Shown in pieces: positions 34,550 through 42,795 of a DNA stretch of 64,000 nt. The notes beneath the pieces were generated by a model, which saw only the letters and a list, made by a program, of their open reading frames with translations, had not been told where the DNA came from and did no database searches. Position numbers and translations under genes: made by a program. Every line of letters begins with the position of its first letter. The stretch's first letter is position 1. Origin of the DNA: Achromobacter pestifer. Lineage in GTDB: Bacteria; Pseudomonadota; Gammaproteobacteria; Burkholderiales; Burkholderiaceae_B. The stretch lies in NCBI RefSeq assembly GCF_902859625.1, contig NZ_CADIJX010000003.1, positions 558,001-622,000 of the forward strand, given 5' to 3'.

Positions 34550-35869
34550 TCAGACGCGCGCCGGCAGCACCGTGCCCACGCTTTGCCCGAATCCGATGCG
34601 CGGATATCCCGCCTTCACGCACTCGGCCCGCATGATGATCTGGTCGCCGTCTTGCAGGAACGTCCGCTTCTCACCCCAAGGCAGATCAAACGCCGTCTTC
34701 CCGCCATTGCTGAGTTCCAGCAACGAACCCGCTTCAGACGCCTGCGGGCCCGACAGCGTGCCCGTACCCAGCATGTCGCCCGGTTGCAGATTGCAGCCGT
34801 TGACCGTGTGGTGCGCGATCAGTTGGGCCACGTTCCAGTACGCATCCCGGAAGTTGCTGCGAGACAGCGTCACTGCGGGCTGCTTGGCTTCGCGCGATTG
34901 CTGAGTCGTCATCAGCACTTCCAGCTGCACGTCATAGGCGCCCTTGGCGCGGTTTGCGTCGGAGGCCAGATAGGGCATCGGCTGCGGTTCGGCCGGGCCG
35001 CGGTTCCACTGCGTGCGGAACGGCTCCAGCGCTTCCATCGTGACGATCCACGGCGATATCGTCGACGCAAAATTCTTGGACAGGAAGGGGCCCAGCGGCT
35101 GGTATTCCCAGGCCTGGATATCGCGCGCCGACCAGTCGTTCAGAATGCACAGACCGAACACGTGGGCGTCCGCGTCGGCCAAGCCGATGCGTTCGCCTTG
35201 CTCGTTGCCGGTGCCTACGAAAATGCCCAGTTCCAGCTCGTAGTCCAGGCGCGCGCACGGGCCGAATTGCGGCGTGTCGCCTTCATTGGCCGGACGGGTC
35301 TGGCCGACGGGGCGCGGGAACTTCTGGTCCACGCCAATGCTGGATGCACGGCCGTGGTAGCCGATCGGCACCCACTTATAGTTTGGCAGCAAAGGATTAT
35401 CAGGGCGGAACTGCTTGCCCACTGCCGTCGCATGGTGCACCGAGATATAGAAGTCGGTGTAGTCGCCGATGCGGGCGGGCGTGGTGTATTCGGCGTCGGC
35501 TTGCGCGACAAGCAACGGCTCGACCGTGGCACGGAGGGCGGCGCCTTCACGCAGCGCGCGCGACAGGGCCAGGCGCAGGGCGCTCCAGTGCGCTTGGCCC
35601 AACGCCATCAGGGCGTTCAGGTTGTCGCTGGCGCAGGTGGCCAGCGCTTCGGCTGCCAGGCCGTCGAACGGCTGCTTGGCGGCCAATGCGGCCAGGTCCA
35701 GGATCTGGTCGCCGATCGCCACGCCGGGGCGGAAGGACTCTTTGGAGCCTTGGCGGCGGAATGCGCCGTACGGCAGGTTCTGGACCGGAAAATCCGACGT
35801 GCCGGTATTGGCGCTGACGATCCAGCTCTTCAATGAGGGATCGTGGGTTTCGTTGATCGTGGTGGTCAT
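34550..35869 (-). CDS. fahA: Fumarylacetoacetase
   Basis: Hydrolyses fumarylacetoacetate to fumarate and acetoacetate, the last step of the homogentisate pathway. The 439-residue protein has the N-terminal domain (NLPYGAFRRQGSKES) and the catalytic domain with DFYISVHHATAVGKQFRP, the active-site stretch GYHGRASSIGVD, LDYELELGIFVGTGNEQGE (metal Glu residues), FGLCILNDWSARDIQAWEY and LGTGTLSGP. It follows hmgA by 162 bases in the same direction. The isomerase that should act between HmgA and FahA (maiA) is absent here. Confidence 0.96.
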   Translation of the reverse strand: MTTTINETHDPSLKSWIVSANTGTSDFPVQNLPYGAFRRQGSKESFRPGVAIGDQILDLAALAAKQPFDGLAAEALATCASDNLNALMALGQAHWSALRLALSRALREGAALRATVEPLLVAQADAEYTTPARIGDYTDFYISVHHATAVGKQFRPDNPLLPNYKWVPIGYHGRASSIGVDQKFPRPVGQTRPANEGDTPQFGPCARLDYELELGIFVGTGNEQGERIGLADADAHVFGLCILNDWSARDIQAWEYQPLGPFLSKNFASTISPWIVTMEALEPFRTQWNRGPAEPQPMPYLASDANRAKGAYDVQLEVLMTTQQSREAKQPAVTLSRSNFRDAYWNVAQLIAHHTVNGCNLQPGDMLGTGTLSGPQASEAGSLLELSNGGKTAFDLPWGEKRTFLQDGDQIIMRAECVKAGYPRIGFGQSVGTVLPARV

Positions 35870-35939
35870 GGCTTGCGTGTCTCTTTAATGGTGTGGGGTG
35901 GCCGGCAGGTCTGATGGGGCAGCAACGCCGGAAAATTCA

Positions 35940-36005
35940 AAAGCCGAATGAAATGCCAAAGCCGAATGAAACGCCAAACGGCGATGCGCTTGCGCGCATC
36001 GCCGT
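35940..36005 (-). repeat. 18-bp tandem pair and strong hairpin between hmgA and fahA
   Basis: An 18-bp sequence (AAAGCCGAATGAAATGCC) is repeated in tandem with one difference (35940-35957, 35958-35975). Directly beside it is a perfect 12-bp hairpin, 35978-35989 with 35994-36005, around a TTGC loop. Read on the transcribed strand, the hairpin comes first and is followed by only three T, so it is not a standard terminator. It may stabilise hmgA mRNA or lower fahA expression. Confidence 0.6.
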
Positions 36006-36031
36006 GGGCGTGGATCAGCGAGGAGCTGCCG

Positions 36032-37330
36032 TCACGCCTTCTTGGGGTCGAAGTGCTTCACGATGCCCTGCCAGCACCGGTAATAGTCGCCCTGCAATTC
36101 TACCGAGGCCAGGGCCTGCTCGGTCGGACGGATGACGCGCCGCGTTTCGAACATGAAGGCCATCGTGTCGCGGATGTAGTGGGCCTTGTGCGTATCCGCA
36201 TGCGAGGCCTTCTCGAAGGTCTCGGCGTCGGGGCCGTGGCCGCTCATGCAATTGTGCAGGCTGGCGCCGCCAGGGGCGAAGCCATCGGCCTTGGCGTCGT
36301 ACACGCCTTGGATGAGGCCCATGAATTCGCTGGCAATGTTGCGATGGAACCAGGGCGGACGGAACGTGTCTTCCATTGCCAGGATGCGCGGCGGGAAAAT
36401 CGCGAAATCCATGTTGGCCGTGCCCGGGGTATCGGACGGGGCGGTCAGCACGGTGAAGATGGAGGGGTCCGGATGGTCGTAGCTGATCGAACCGATGGCA
36501 TTGAAGTGGCGCAGGTCGTACTTGTACGGTGCGTGCGTGCCGTGCCAGGCCACTACGTCCAGTGGAGAATGATCGATGGACGCGCGCCAGAATCCGCCCG
36601 TGAATTTGGCGACCAGTTCAAAGTCACCCTCCACGTCTTCATACCACGCGACCGGCGTCTTGAAATCGCGCGCATTGGCCAGACAGTTCGAGCCGATGGG
36701 CCCCAGTTCGGGCAGGCGCAAGGCGGCGCCGAAGTTCTCCAGCATGTAGCCGCGCGCGGTGCCGTCCAGCAGGTCGACGCGAAAGCGCACGCCACGCGGG
36801 ATCACGGCGATTTCCAGCGGCTCCAGGTCGATCAGGCCCAGCTCGGTGGCCAGGCGCAGGCGGCCTTGCTGCGGTACCAGCAGCAGTTCGCCGTCGGCGT
36901 TGTAGAAATAGCGGCCTTGCATCGACCGGTTGGCGGCGTACATATGGATGGCCACGCCGCCTTGTTCGTCCGGGCCGCCATTGCCGCCCCAGGTCTTCAC
37001 GCCTTCCAGGAAATCGGTCGGCGCGTCCGGGATGGGCATCGGGCTCCAGCGCAACTGGTTGGGCGTCACCGGCCCATGGCCGAAGGTGCTTTCCCAGCCT
37101 GCCGCGCCGCCGAAGGGCTCAAAAGGCTTGTGCTGCGCACCCGGGCGGATGCGGTACAGCCACGAGCGGCGGTTTTCACCACGCGGGGCGGTGAAGGCGG
37201 TGCCGGACAGTTGCTCGGCATAGAGGCCGTACGGGCATTGCTGGGGGGAGTTTCGGCCAACCGGCAGCGCGCCGGGCAGCGCTTCAGTCGAGCAGTCGTT
37301 GCCGAAGCCGGTCTGATATTGCAATTCCAT
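36032..37330 (-). CDS. hmgA: Homogentisate 1,2-dioxygenase
   Basis: Opens the ring of homogentisate with O2 to give maleylacetoacetate, using a single ferrous iron. The 432-residue protein has the family start [13 protein letters not shown]. Its C-terminal cupin carries the iron ligands: [14 protein letters not shown] (His and Glu), with [15 protein letters not shown] and [10 protein letters not shown] nearby. ATG 37330 is preceded by a very good ribosome site (CCCAGGAGGATTCC), which decides it over the longer open frame. It heads the hmgA-fahA operon, divergent from a LysR regulator. Confidence 0.96.
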   Translation of the reverse strand: MELQYQTGFGNDCSTEALPGALPVGRNSPQQCPYGLYAEQLSGTAFTAPRGENRRSWLYRIRPGAQHKPFEPFGGAAGWESTFGHGPVTPNQLRWSPMPIPDAPTDFLEGVKTWGGNGGPDEQGGVAIHMYAANRSMQGRYFYNADGELLLVPQQGRLRLATELGLIDLEPLEIAVIPRGVRFRVDLLDGTARGYMLENFGAALRLPELGPIGSNCLANARDFKTPVAWYEDVEGDFELVAKFTGGFWRASIDHSPLDVVAWHGTHAPYKYDLRHFNAIGSISYDHPDPSIFTVLTAPSDTPGTANMDFAIFPPRILAMEDTFRPPWFHRNIASEFMGLIQGVYDAKADGFAPGGASLHNCMSGHGPDAETFEKASHADTHKAHYIRDTMAFMFETRRVIRPTEQALASVELQGDYYRCWQGIVKHFDPKKA

Positions 37331-37456
37331 GGAATCCTCCTGGGTGGCAGCGCGGTACTTGGCCGCGCGGTCGGTATCGGTATTTGGGGGCGGTCTGGGC
37401 AAATCCAGGGCCATTCGTCATTGTCGGAAAAAATGCCCGCTACGGCTACGGGAATG

Positions 37457-37480
37457 CAAAAATAGAGACTATAAATTTTG
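37457..37480. promoter_or_regulatory. Candidate LysR binding region, hmgA/lysR divergent promoter
   Basis: The 168-base gap between hmgA and the LysR gene contains an AT-rich dyad, CAAAA...TTTTG, with a 14-base centre that includes ATAGAGACTATAAAT. LysR proteins bind T-N11-A dyads in such divergent gaps, and the low GC here is unlike the flanks. The exact site is a guess. Confidence 0.35.
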
Positions 37481-37498
37481 TGAATAGTAGGGGGCGGC

Positions 37499-38413
37499 AT
37501 GGCCGAACTGCGCGATGTGGATCTGAACCTGTTGATTCTGTTTCAACATCTGCTGGAAGACCGCAACCTGTCCGCAGTGGCGCGGCGCATGGACCTGACG
37601 CAGCCCGCGGTCAGCAATGCCTTGCGCCGCTTGCGCGTGGCCTTCGGGGACGAGCTCTTCGTGCGTACCGCGCAAGGCATGCTGCCCACGCCTCGAGCGC
37701 AGCGGCTGGCAGGGCCCGTCAGCGAAGCGCTGACCATGTTGACGCAGGCCTTGCAGGATCAAGACGTGTTCGACGCCGCCACCAGCAGCCGGCGTTTCCG
37801 GGTGGCCATGACCGATGTGGGCGAAATCCACTTCATGCCACGGCTGATGGAGGTATGTGTGCAGGTCGCGCCGCATGTGCGCATCGATTCGGTGCGGGTG
37901 CAGGGGCCGGACCTGCCGCGTGAAATGGAATCGGGCCGAGTGGATCTGGCCATTGGCGCTTTCGATGAGATGGGGGCGGGAACACTGCAACGCATGTTGT
38001 TCCGCCAGGGCTATGCCACCTTGTTCCGCCAGGCGCATCCCACCGCGCATGCAGGCATGGGCATTAAAGCGTTCCGCGCGGAGCGGCATCTGATCGTGTC
38101 GCGCGCGGCGCCCTATGGGCAGGTCAACCAGTCGATGGAGCGGGCAGGCGTGGACCTGGCCGAGCATTTCAGCGTGCCGCACTTTTCGGCCGTGCCCTAC
38201 ATCGTCAGCGCGACGGACCTGCTGGCGACCGTACCTGAAAAACTGGCCGCCAGCGCCGCGCCGCCGTTCGGCCTGCGCTTCATGACGCCACCGGTGAAGG
38301 TGCCCGCGCTACAGACCAACATGTACTGGCAGCGCAGAGTGGACCGTGACGGCGGCAACCATTGGCTGCGAGCGTTGATCGTGAATACGTTCGCCGTGGG
38401 CGGAAATATATGA
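37499..38413 (+). CDS. LysR-family regulator, divergent from hmgA
   Basis: A 304-residue LysR-type regulator. The helix-turn-helix is at the N-terminus (LLEDRNLSAVARRMDLTQPAVSNALRRLRVAFGDEL split over about residues 18-52), followed by the substrate-binding domain starting FRVAMTDVGEIHFMPRLMEV. The wing FVRTAQGMLPTPRA is typical of the NodD/NahR-like group, many of which respond to aromatic compounds. Divergent placement suggests it activates hmgA-fahA in response to homogentisate or a precursor. The gene ends a few bases before a 30-bp tandem repeat. Confidence 0.9.
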   Translation: MAELRDVDLNLLILFQHLLEDRNLSAVARRMDLTQPAVSNALRRLRVAFGDELFVRTAQGMLPTPRAQRLAGPVSEALTMLTQALQDQDVFDAATSSRRFRVAMTDVGEIHFMPRLMEVCVQVAPHVRIDSVRVQGPDLPREMESGRVDLAIGAFDEMGAGTLQRMLFRQGYATLFRQAHPTAHAGMGIKAFRAERHLIVSRAAPYGQVNQSMERAGVDLAEHFSVPHFSAVPYIVSATDLLATVPEKLAASAAPPFGLRFMTPPVKVPALQTNMYWQRRVDRDGGNHWLRALIVNTFAVGGNI

Positions 38414-38420
38414 ACCTGTT

Positions 38421-38613
38421 CGCAGGAGGGCGTCGGCGCGTGGATTTACTCGCGGGATGATGCCGGTGCATGGAATCACTTGCGGGATGATTTCGGCGCA
38501 TGAAATCATTCGCGGGATGGTGCCGGCGCATGAAATCATTCGCGGGATGGTGCTGACGCATGAAATCTCTCGCGGGATGATGCCGGCGCATGAAATCACT
38601 TGCGGGATGATGG
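38421..38613. repeat. 30-bp tandem repeat array (minisatellite)
   Basis: Five clear 30-bp units (starting 38451, 38481, 38511, 38541, 38571) of the form CGCGGGATGATGCCGGCGCA-TGAAATCACT, differing at 1-6 positions, with a more degenerate unit before them (38421-38450) and a 13-bp partial unit at 38601-38613. Because 30 is a multiple of three, several frames stay open on both strands and encode 10-residue repeats, but none has a credible start. There are no spacers, so it is not a CRISPR array. Confidence 0.9.
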
Positions 38614-38796
38614 ACGTAGGATGGGTGAAGCGCGAGATGCGGTGAAGAAGGATATGGGCGTACAACGCGCGCAACCCATCGTGCAGCAATCACATCATGG
38701 CCGAACCCGCCGGCACTCACCGCTGCTTGATGGGTTGCGCGCGTTGTGCGGCCGTGTTCCAGGCTACGGTCTCTCGCGCTACACCCATCCTACGTC
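38613..38796. repeat. Long nested hairpin element with CGTAGGATGGGT ends
   Basis: Two nested pairs of inverted arms. The outer arms are 38613-38637 and 38772-38796 (24 of 25 bases complementary, containing CGTAGGATGGGT). The inner arms are 38662-38680 and 38729-38747 (19 of 19, containing GCGCGCAACCCATC). A second partial copy of the end motif, CCCATCCTACGTC, follows at 38800-38812. This looks like a REP/MITE-like extragenic element; related CGTAGGATGGGT...ACCCATC repeats are widespread in Proteobacteria. Confidence 0.75.
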
Positions 38797-38805
38797 TGCC
38801 CCATC

Positions 38806-39003
38806 CTACGTCTGCACCACGGATGCTCGCGCTTGCTGCAAGGCTTCACGCAGCAACGCCACATCGCCCAGGTGATTGGCCAGCAGCAGGATCAGCGCCG
38901 CGTTCAACTCCTGGCTTTGCTCATTGGTCAGGTCGCGGTGGGTTTCGATCAGCGCTTCGTAGAAGTCGTCGGGCGAGCTCAGATTGGTTTCGGTAATCAG
39001 CAT
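38806..39003 (-). CDS. DUF2783 small protein, likely monooxygenase partner
   Basis: A 65-residue acidic helical protein matching the DUF2783 pattern: MLITETNLSSPDDFYEALIE, then THRDLTNEQSQELNAAL and LLLANHLGDVALLREALQQA. ATG 39003 follows AGAGG. An alternative GTG at 39024 overlaps the stop of the monooxygenase gene by four bases and would add seven residues. In Pseudomonas putida the 3-hydroxyphenylacetate 6-hydroxylase has a flavoprotein (MhaA) and a very small coupling protein (MhaB). Size, order and pathway context make this a candidate MhaB counterpart, which is an inference. Its 3' end touches the hairpin element. Confidence 0.82.
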   Translation of the reverse strand: MLITETNLSSPDDFYEALIETHRDLTNEQSQELNAALILLLANHLGDVALLREALQQARASVVQT

Positions 39004-39020
39004 GGTATTGACCTCTGGGT

Positions 39021-40700
39021 TCACACGTGGCCCGTGGCCCGCTTGACGGCAGTCGCAATGGCGTCAGCGTTGAACGCGCGCCAGCGCGCGGCGATGTGCT
39101 GGTCTGGCCGGATCAGATAGGCGGTGCCGGCTTGGGCGTCGTAGCGCTTGGCCAGGCAGCCTTCGACGTCGGTCACCACGGGTACGCCGGCCGGCAGGCT
39201 GGACACGTCGCATTGCGCGCCGGCCACCAACACGGCCTTGACGGGTACGGGCGCCATGCGCAATGCCTGCAACGCCGCAAGGGTGTCCGGGCCAGGCTGC
39301 GCGTCGCCACAGAACAGCGCCAGCACGAAGCCGCCGTCCAGTTGCGCCATCCACCAGTCGTTGCCGCCCTGATGCGTCACGGGCGCGTCCAACGCGACTG
39401 CGCCGGGGACCATGCGGCCCGAGAATGCGTCTTCGTCGGGCGTATTCAAAGGCGACCCGGCGTAGGTGGCCGGCAGCGACAAGCGTCCGCTATTGACGAG
39501 TGAACGCGCGAATGGATGCGTCTTGGCCAGATTCAGCACCGCATTGCGGAAGCTGCGGCTGACGTCACTCTTGGGCGTAATGAAGTCGGTGGCGCGTGAC
39601 GAATTCAGGATGTTCTCGTCGGCGGCATATTCGCGTTCGGCGCTGTAGCTGTCGATCAACGTCTCGGGTGCCAGACCCGTCAGTACCAGCTTCAGTTTCC
39701 AGGCCAGGTTTTCGGCGTCCTGCACGCCGCTGTTGGCGCCGCGCGCGCCAAACGGCGATACGCGGTGCGCGGAATCTCCGGCGAACACGACGCGGCCATG
39801 GCGGAACTTGTCCATGCGTTCGCACGCAAAGGTATACACGCTGACCCATTCCAGATCGAACTGCGCGTCGGGACCGAGCAGGGCGCGGATGCGCGGCAGC
39901 ACGTTCTCGGGCTTGACGGCTTCGGCGGGGTCGGCGTTCCAGCCCAGCTGGAAGTCGATGCGCCACACGTTGTCGGGCTGGCGGTGCAGCAAGACGGACT
40001 GATTGGGGTGGAAGGGCGGGTCAAACCAGAACCAGCGCTCGGTTGGAAAATCGGCCTTCATCTTCACGTCGGCGATCAGGAAGCGGTCGCGGAAGATGCG
40101 GCCGTGGCTTTCCTGGCCGATCAGCTTGCGCACCGGCGAACGGGCGCCGTCGCAGGCCACCAGCCAATCGGCGTGCAGCGTATAGGGACCTTCGGGGGTA
40201 TCGATCGTCAGGTCAACGCCGTGCTCAGCCTGGACCACGCCAGCGACCTTGTTTTTCCAGCGCAGGTCGATGTTGGGTTCCTGACGCGCCTGTTCATATA
40301 GGTAGCCTTCGGCGTAGTACTGCTGAAGGTTGATGAAGGCGGGGCGGCGGTGGCCGGGCTCAGGCAACAGGTCGAAGCGCCAGACTTCCTGTTCGCGGAA
40401 GAACACTTTTCCGACGTTCCACGACACGCCCTTGTCGATCATGCGTTGGCCTACGCCCAGGCGGTCCCAGATCTCCAGGGTGCGCTTGGAGAAGCAGATG
40501 GCGCGCGATCCTGTGGACAGGCGGTAATCATCGTCCAGCACCACGACACGCACGCCTTGGCGGGCCAGGTCCAGCGCCGTGGTCAGACCGACCGGGCCGG
40601 CCCCCACGACCACGACCTGATGCCGGGGCGAGGCGCCGGCGTTCTGGTCGGCGTGCTTTTCATAGGCGAATTCCATCGCCTGAAAGTCGATGTCTCCCAC
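39021..40700 (-). CDS. Flavin aromatic hydroxylase (MhpA/MhaA-like)
   Basis: A 559-residue class A flavoprotein monooxygenase that would put a hydroxyl on an aromatic ring using NAD(P)H and O2. The FAD Rossmann motif is VVVVGAGPVGLTTALDLARQ (about residues 27-46), the DG motif is WLVACDGARSPVRKLIG and the GD motif is VVFAGDSAHRVSPFGARGAN. A C-terminal thioredoxin-like domain ends the chain. By family it resembles 3-(3-hydroxyphenyl)propionate hydroxylase. Next to hmgA/fahA and paired with a DUF2783 protein, it may instead be the 3-hydroxyphenylacetate 6-hydroxylase flavoprotein that makes homogentisate. Confidence 0.88.
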   Translation of the reverse strand: MGDIDFQAMEFAYEKHADQNAGASPRHQVVVVGAGPVGLTTALDLARQGVRVVVLDDDYRLSTGSRAICFSKRTLEIWDRLGVGQRMIDKGVSWNVGKVFFREQEVWRFDLLPEPGHRRPAFINLQQYYAEGYLYEQARQEPNIDLRWKNKVAGVVQAEHGVDLTIDTPEGPYTLHADWLVACDGARSPVRKLIGQESHGRIFRDRFLIADVKMKADFPTERWFWFDPPFHPNQSVLLHRQPDNVWRIDFQLGWNADPAEAVKPENVLPRIRALLGPDAQFDLEWVSVYTFACERMDKFRHGRVVFAGDSAHRVSPFGARGANSGVQDAENLAWKLKLVLTGLAPETLIDSYSAEREYAADENILNSSRATDFITPKSDVSRSFRNAVLNLAKTHPFARSLVNSGRLSLPATYAGSPLNTPDEDAFSGRMVPGAVALDAPVTHQGGNDWWMAQLDGGFVLALFCGDAQPGPDTLAALQALRMAPVPVKAVLVAGAQCDVSSLPAGVPVVTDVEGCLAKRYDAQAGTAYLIRPDQHIAARWRAFNADAIATAVKRATGHV

Positions 40701-40813
40701 GGTTGTCTCCTGTGTGGGTCATTTTGTTTTTTTGTCGCGAAACCGCGCCACCTGGTGGCGCGGGATTCCGGTTCTTGCCAGCGGGGCGGGCCGTCTTGTG
40801 CGGCCCTGACCGA

Positions 40814-41767
40814 TCAGCCTTCCAGCTGCGCCCACATTTCCAGGTCGCGCTTGTCGGTCCAGATGCGCGGATGGGTGTGGCCGGTGGCCTCGTCATAGGC
40901 GCGCGACACGTCGAACGGCATGCAGTGGTCGAAGATCACCCAGTCGCTATAGCGCGGCTTCATGAAGTCGTAGACCTCGCGGTAGATCGTCTTCAAATCC
41001 TTGCCTTCCGCCACGCCGCGGTTCACGGCGCTGTACAAGTCGGTCAGGAAGGCGCGCGTGCCAGCCAGGCCTTGGCGGACCTCGGCGGCGCTCTTGAGGG
41101 CCGGGCCGCGGCCGGGCACCATCTTTTCGGCTTCAAAGCCTGCCAGCGCATCCAGCGTGGTGGGCCAGTCGCGGAAGTAGGCGTCGCCGCAGTACGGGGT
41201 GGACTGGTATTCGACCAGGTCGCCCGCCATCAGGATCTTTTGCTCGGGCAGCCAGGCGATGGTGTCGCCCTTGGTGTGGCCACGGCCCACTTGCAGCAGC
41301 TTGACTTCCAGGTTGCCCAGGTTGACGGTCATTTCGCCCTTGAACGTCATCGTCGGCCAGACCAGGCCCGGCGGAATCGATTCGGCGTCGCGGAACAGGC
41401 GGGGGAAGCGGCCGATCTCGCTGGCCTTGTCCTGCTCGCCGCGTTCGACGATCAGGTCATAGGTATCGCGGCTGGCCAGGATTTCCTGGGCGTTGTAGGC
41501 GGAGGCACCGAACACGCGCACGGCATGGTAGTGCGACAGCAGGATGTACTTGATCGGCTTGTCCGTGACTTCGCGGATGCGGCGGATCACGTCTTGGGCC
41601 ATGGTGGGGGTGGCCTGGGTGTCGATCACCATGACGGCATCGTCGCCGATGAGCACGCCCGTGTTGGGGTCGCCTTCGGCCGTATAGGCATAGGCGTTGT
41701 CGGACAGTTTTTCGAACGAGACGACCTTGTCGTCCAGGTCGGCGTGCGAGGCGAATTGCTTGCTCAT
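40814..41767 (-). CDS. Metallo-beta-lactamase-fold hydrolase, atypical metal site
   Basis: A 317-residue MBL-fold protein without a signal peptide. The first metal motif, normally HxHxDH, reads SHYHAVRVFGAS (His79, His81, then Val83 and Arg84 in place of Asp and His). The later motifs are kept: GRGHTKGD with His164, MAGDLV with Asp183 and IFDHCMPF near the C-terminus. So the second-metal ligands appear lost, and one-metal or altered chemistry is likely. ATG 41767 follows GGAAGGAG. It lies 113 bases upstream of the flavin hydroxylase in the same direction and is probably co-transcribed. Substrate unknown; a lactone or thioester from aromatic breakdown is possible. Confidence 0.85.
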   Translation of the reverse strand: MSKQFASHADLDDKVVSFEKLSDNAYAYTAEGDPNTGVLIGDDAVMVIDTQATPTMAQDVIRRIREVTDKPIKYILLSHYHAVRVFGASAYNAQEILASRDTYDLIVERGEQDKASEIGRFPRLFRDAESIPPGLVWPTMTFKGEMTVNLGNLEVKLLQVGRGHTKGDTIAWLPEQKILMAGDLVEYQSTPYCGDAYFRDWPTTLDALAGFEAEKMVPGRGPALKSAAEVRQGLAGTRAFLTDLYSAVNRGVAEGKDLKTIYREVYDFMKPRYSDWVIFDHCMPFDVSRAYDEATGHTHPRIWTDKRDLEMWAQLEG

Positions 41768-41906
41768 GGAGGCTCCTTCCACTGTTCTAGGAATAGGTGT
41801 GTGAAAGGAATATAGCGTGGCGTTAGTGTTTGTGCAATACGTTTGCTATAAACAAATGGCCTTGTTTTTACAGGGATTTCCCGAGGGTTTCAGGGGGCTC
41901 CGGTCA

Positions 41907-42734
41907 TTAATTCCGTTGGCATTTCGGGCAGTAATACGTGGCGCGCTGGCCCTGGACGAAGCGCCGGATCGGGGTGGTGCAGACCCGGCACGGCTGGCCC
42001 TCGCGCTCGTAGACGGCGGCGTGGATGTCGAAGTAGGCCCCCGGTTCGCCCGTGGCGCCCACGTAGTCCCGCAGGGTGCTGCCGCCGGACGTCAGGGCGT
42101 CGGCCAGCGTGGCGCGGATCATGTCCGCCAGCCGGTCGCAGCGGGCGGGCGACAGCTTGTTGGCCGGCGTCTTGGGGTTGATCCGCGCCCGGAACAGACA
42201 TTCCGATGCGTAGATATTGCCCACGCCCACGACGGCCAGGCCGGCCAGCAGCACCTGCTTGACGGCGGCGCCGTGGTTTTTGAAGTGGCGGTGCAGCCAC
42301 GCCCCGTCAAAGCGCGGGTCGAAGGGTTCAATGCCCAGTTTGGCCAGCAGGGGGTGGGTCTCGATCGGGCCGTCGGCGTCGGGGTGCCACAGCACCGCGC
42401 CAAAACGCCGGGGGTCATGCAGCCGCAACACGGCTTCGTCGAATATCCATTCAACATGGTCATGTTTGCGCAGGAATTCACCGGGGGCGACGCTGCGCAA
42501 CGAACCGGACATGCCCAGATGCACGATCTGGGTGCCATGTTCAAAGCGCAGCAGTAGATATTTGCCCCGGCGAGCGCATTCCAGGACGGCGCGGCCGCTG
42601 ATCAGCGTCGGCAGCTCCGGCGGGATGGGCCACCGCATGCGGGCTTCATGGACGACCAGACGCTGGAGCGTCCGGCCGGTGATGACAGCGTCAATTCCTC
42701 GACGGGTGGTTTCGACTTCAGGCAGTTCCGGCAT
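41907..42734 (-). CDS. mutM: Formamidopyrimidine-DNA glycosylase
   Basis: Removes 8-oxoguanine and formamidopyrimidines from DNA and nicks the site. The 275-residue enzyme has the N-terminal PELPEVETTRRG, whose Pro2 is the catalytic nucleophile and Glu3 a proton donor. Other features are the lysine in RRGKYLLLRFE, the helix-two-turn-helix VVGVGNIYASECLFRA and the C-terminal zinc finger CRVCTTPIRRF...YYCPKCQ. The frame is open upstream to 42920, but only ATG 42734 yields Met-Pro-Glu, which the chemistry requires. Confidence 0.97.
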   Translation of the reverse strand: MPELPEVETTRRGIDAVITGRTLQRLVVHEARMRWPIPPELPTLISGRAVLECARRGKYLLLRFEHGTQIVHLGMSGSLRSVAPGEFLRKHDHVEWIFDEAVLRLHDPRRFGAVLWHPDADGPIETHPLLAKLGIEPFDPRFDGAWLHRHFKNHGAAVKQVLLAGLAVVGVGNIYASECLFRARINPKTPANKLSPARCDRLADMIRATLADALTSGGSTLRDYVGATGEPGAYFDIHAAVYEREGQPCRVCTTPIRRFVQGQRATYYCPKCQRN

Positions 42735-42795
42735 GAGCCAGTGTAAGATCATCAATTGCGTGTACGAAGATTGTGCCATCAACCGGACGGGCCGC

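Noticed and set aside
38421..38613. Possible CRISPR array
   Set aside because: The 30-bp units are directly adjacent with no spacers and there are no cas genes; it is a minisatellite.
38457..38645. 62-residue repeat protein in the tandem array
   Set aside because: Open only because the unit is 30 bp; frames on both strands are open and none has a ribosome site.
42217..42795. Upstream in-frame extension of the TPR protein
   Set aside because: It is antisense to mutM; a start at 42796 gives a proper signal peptide.
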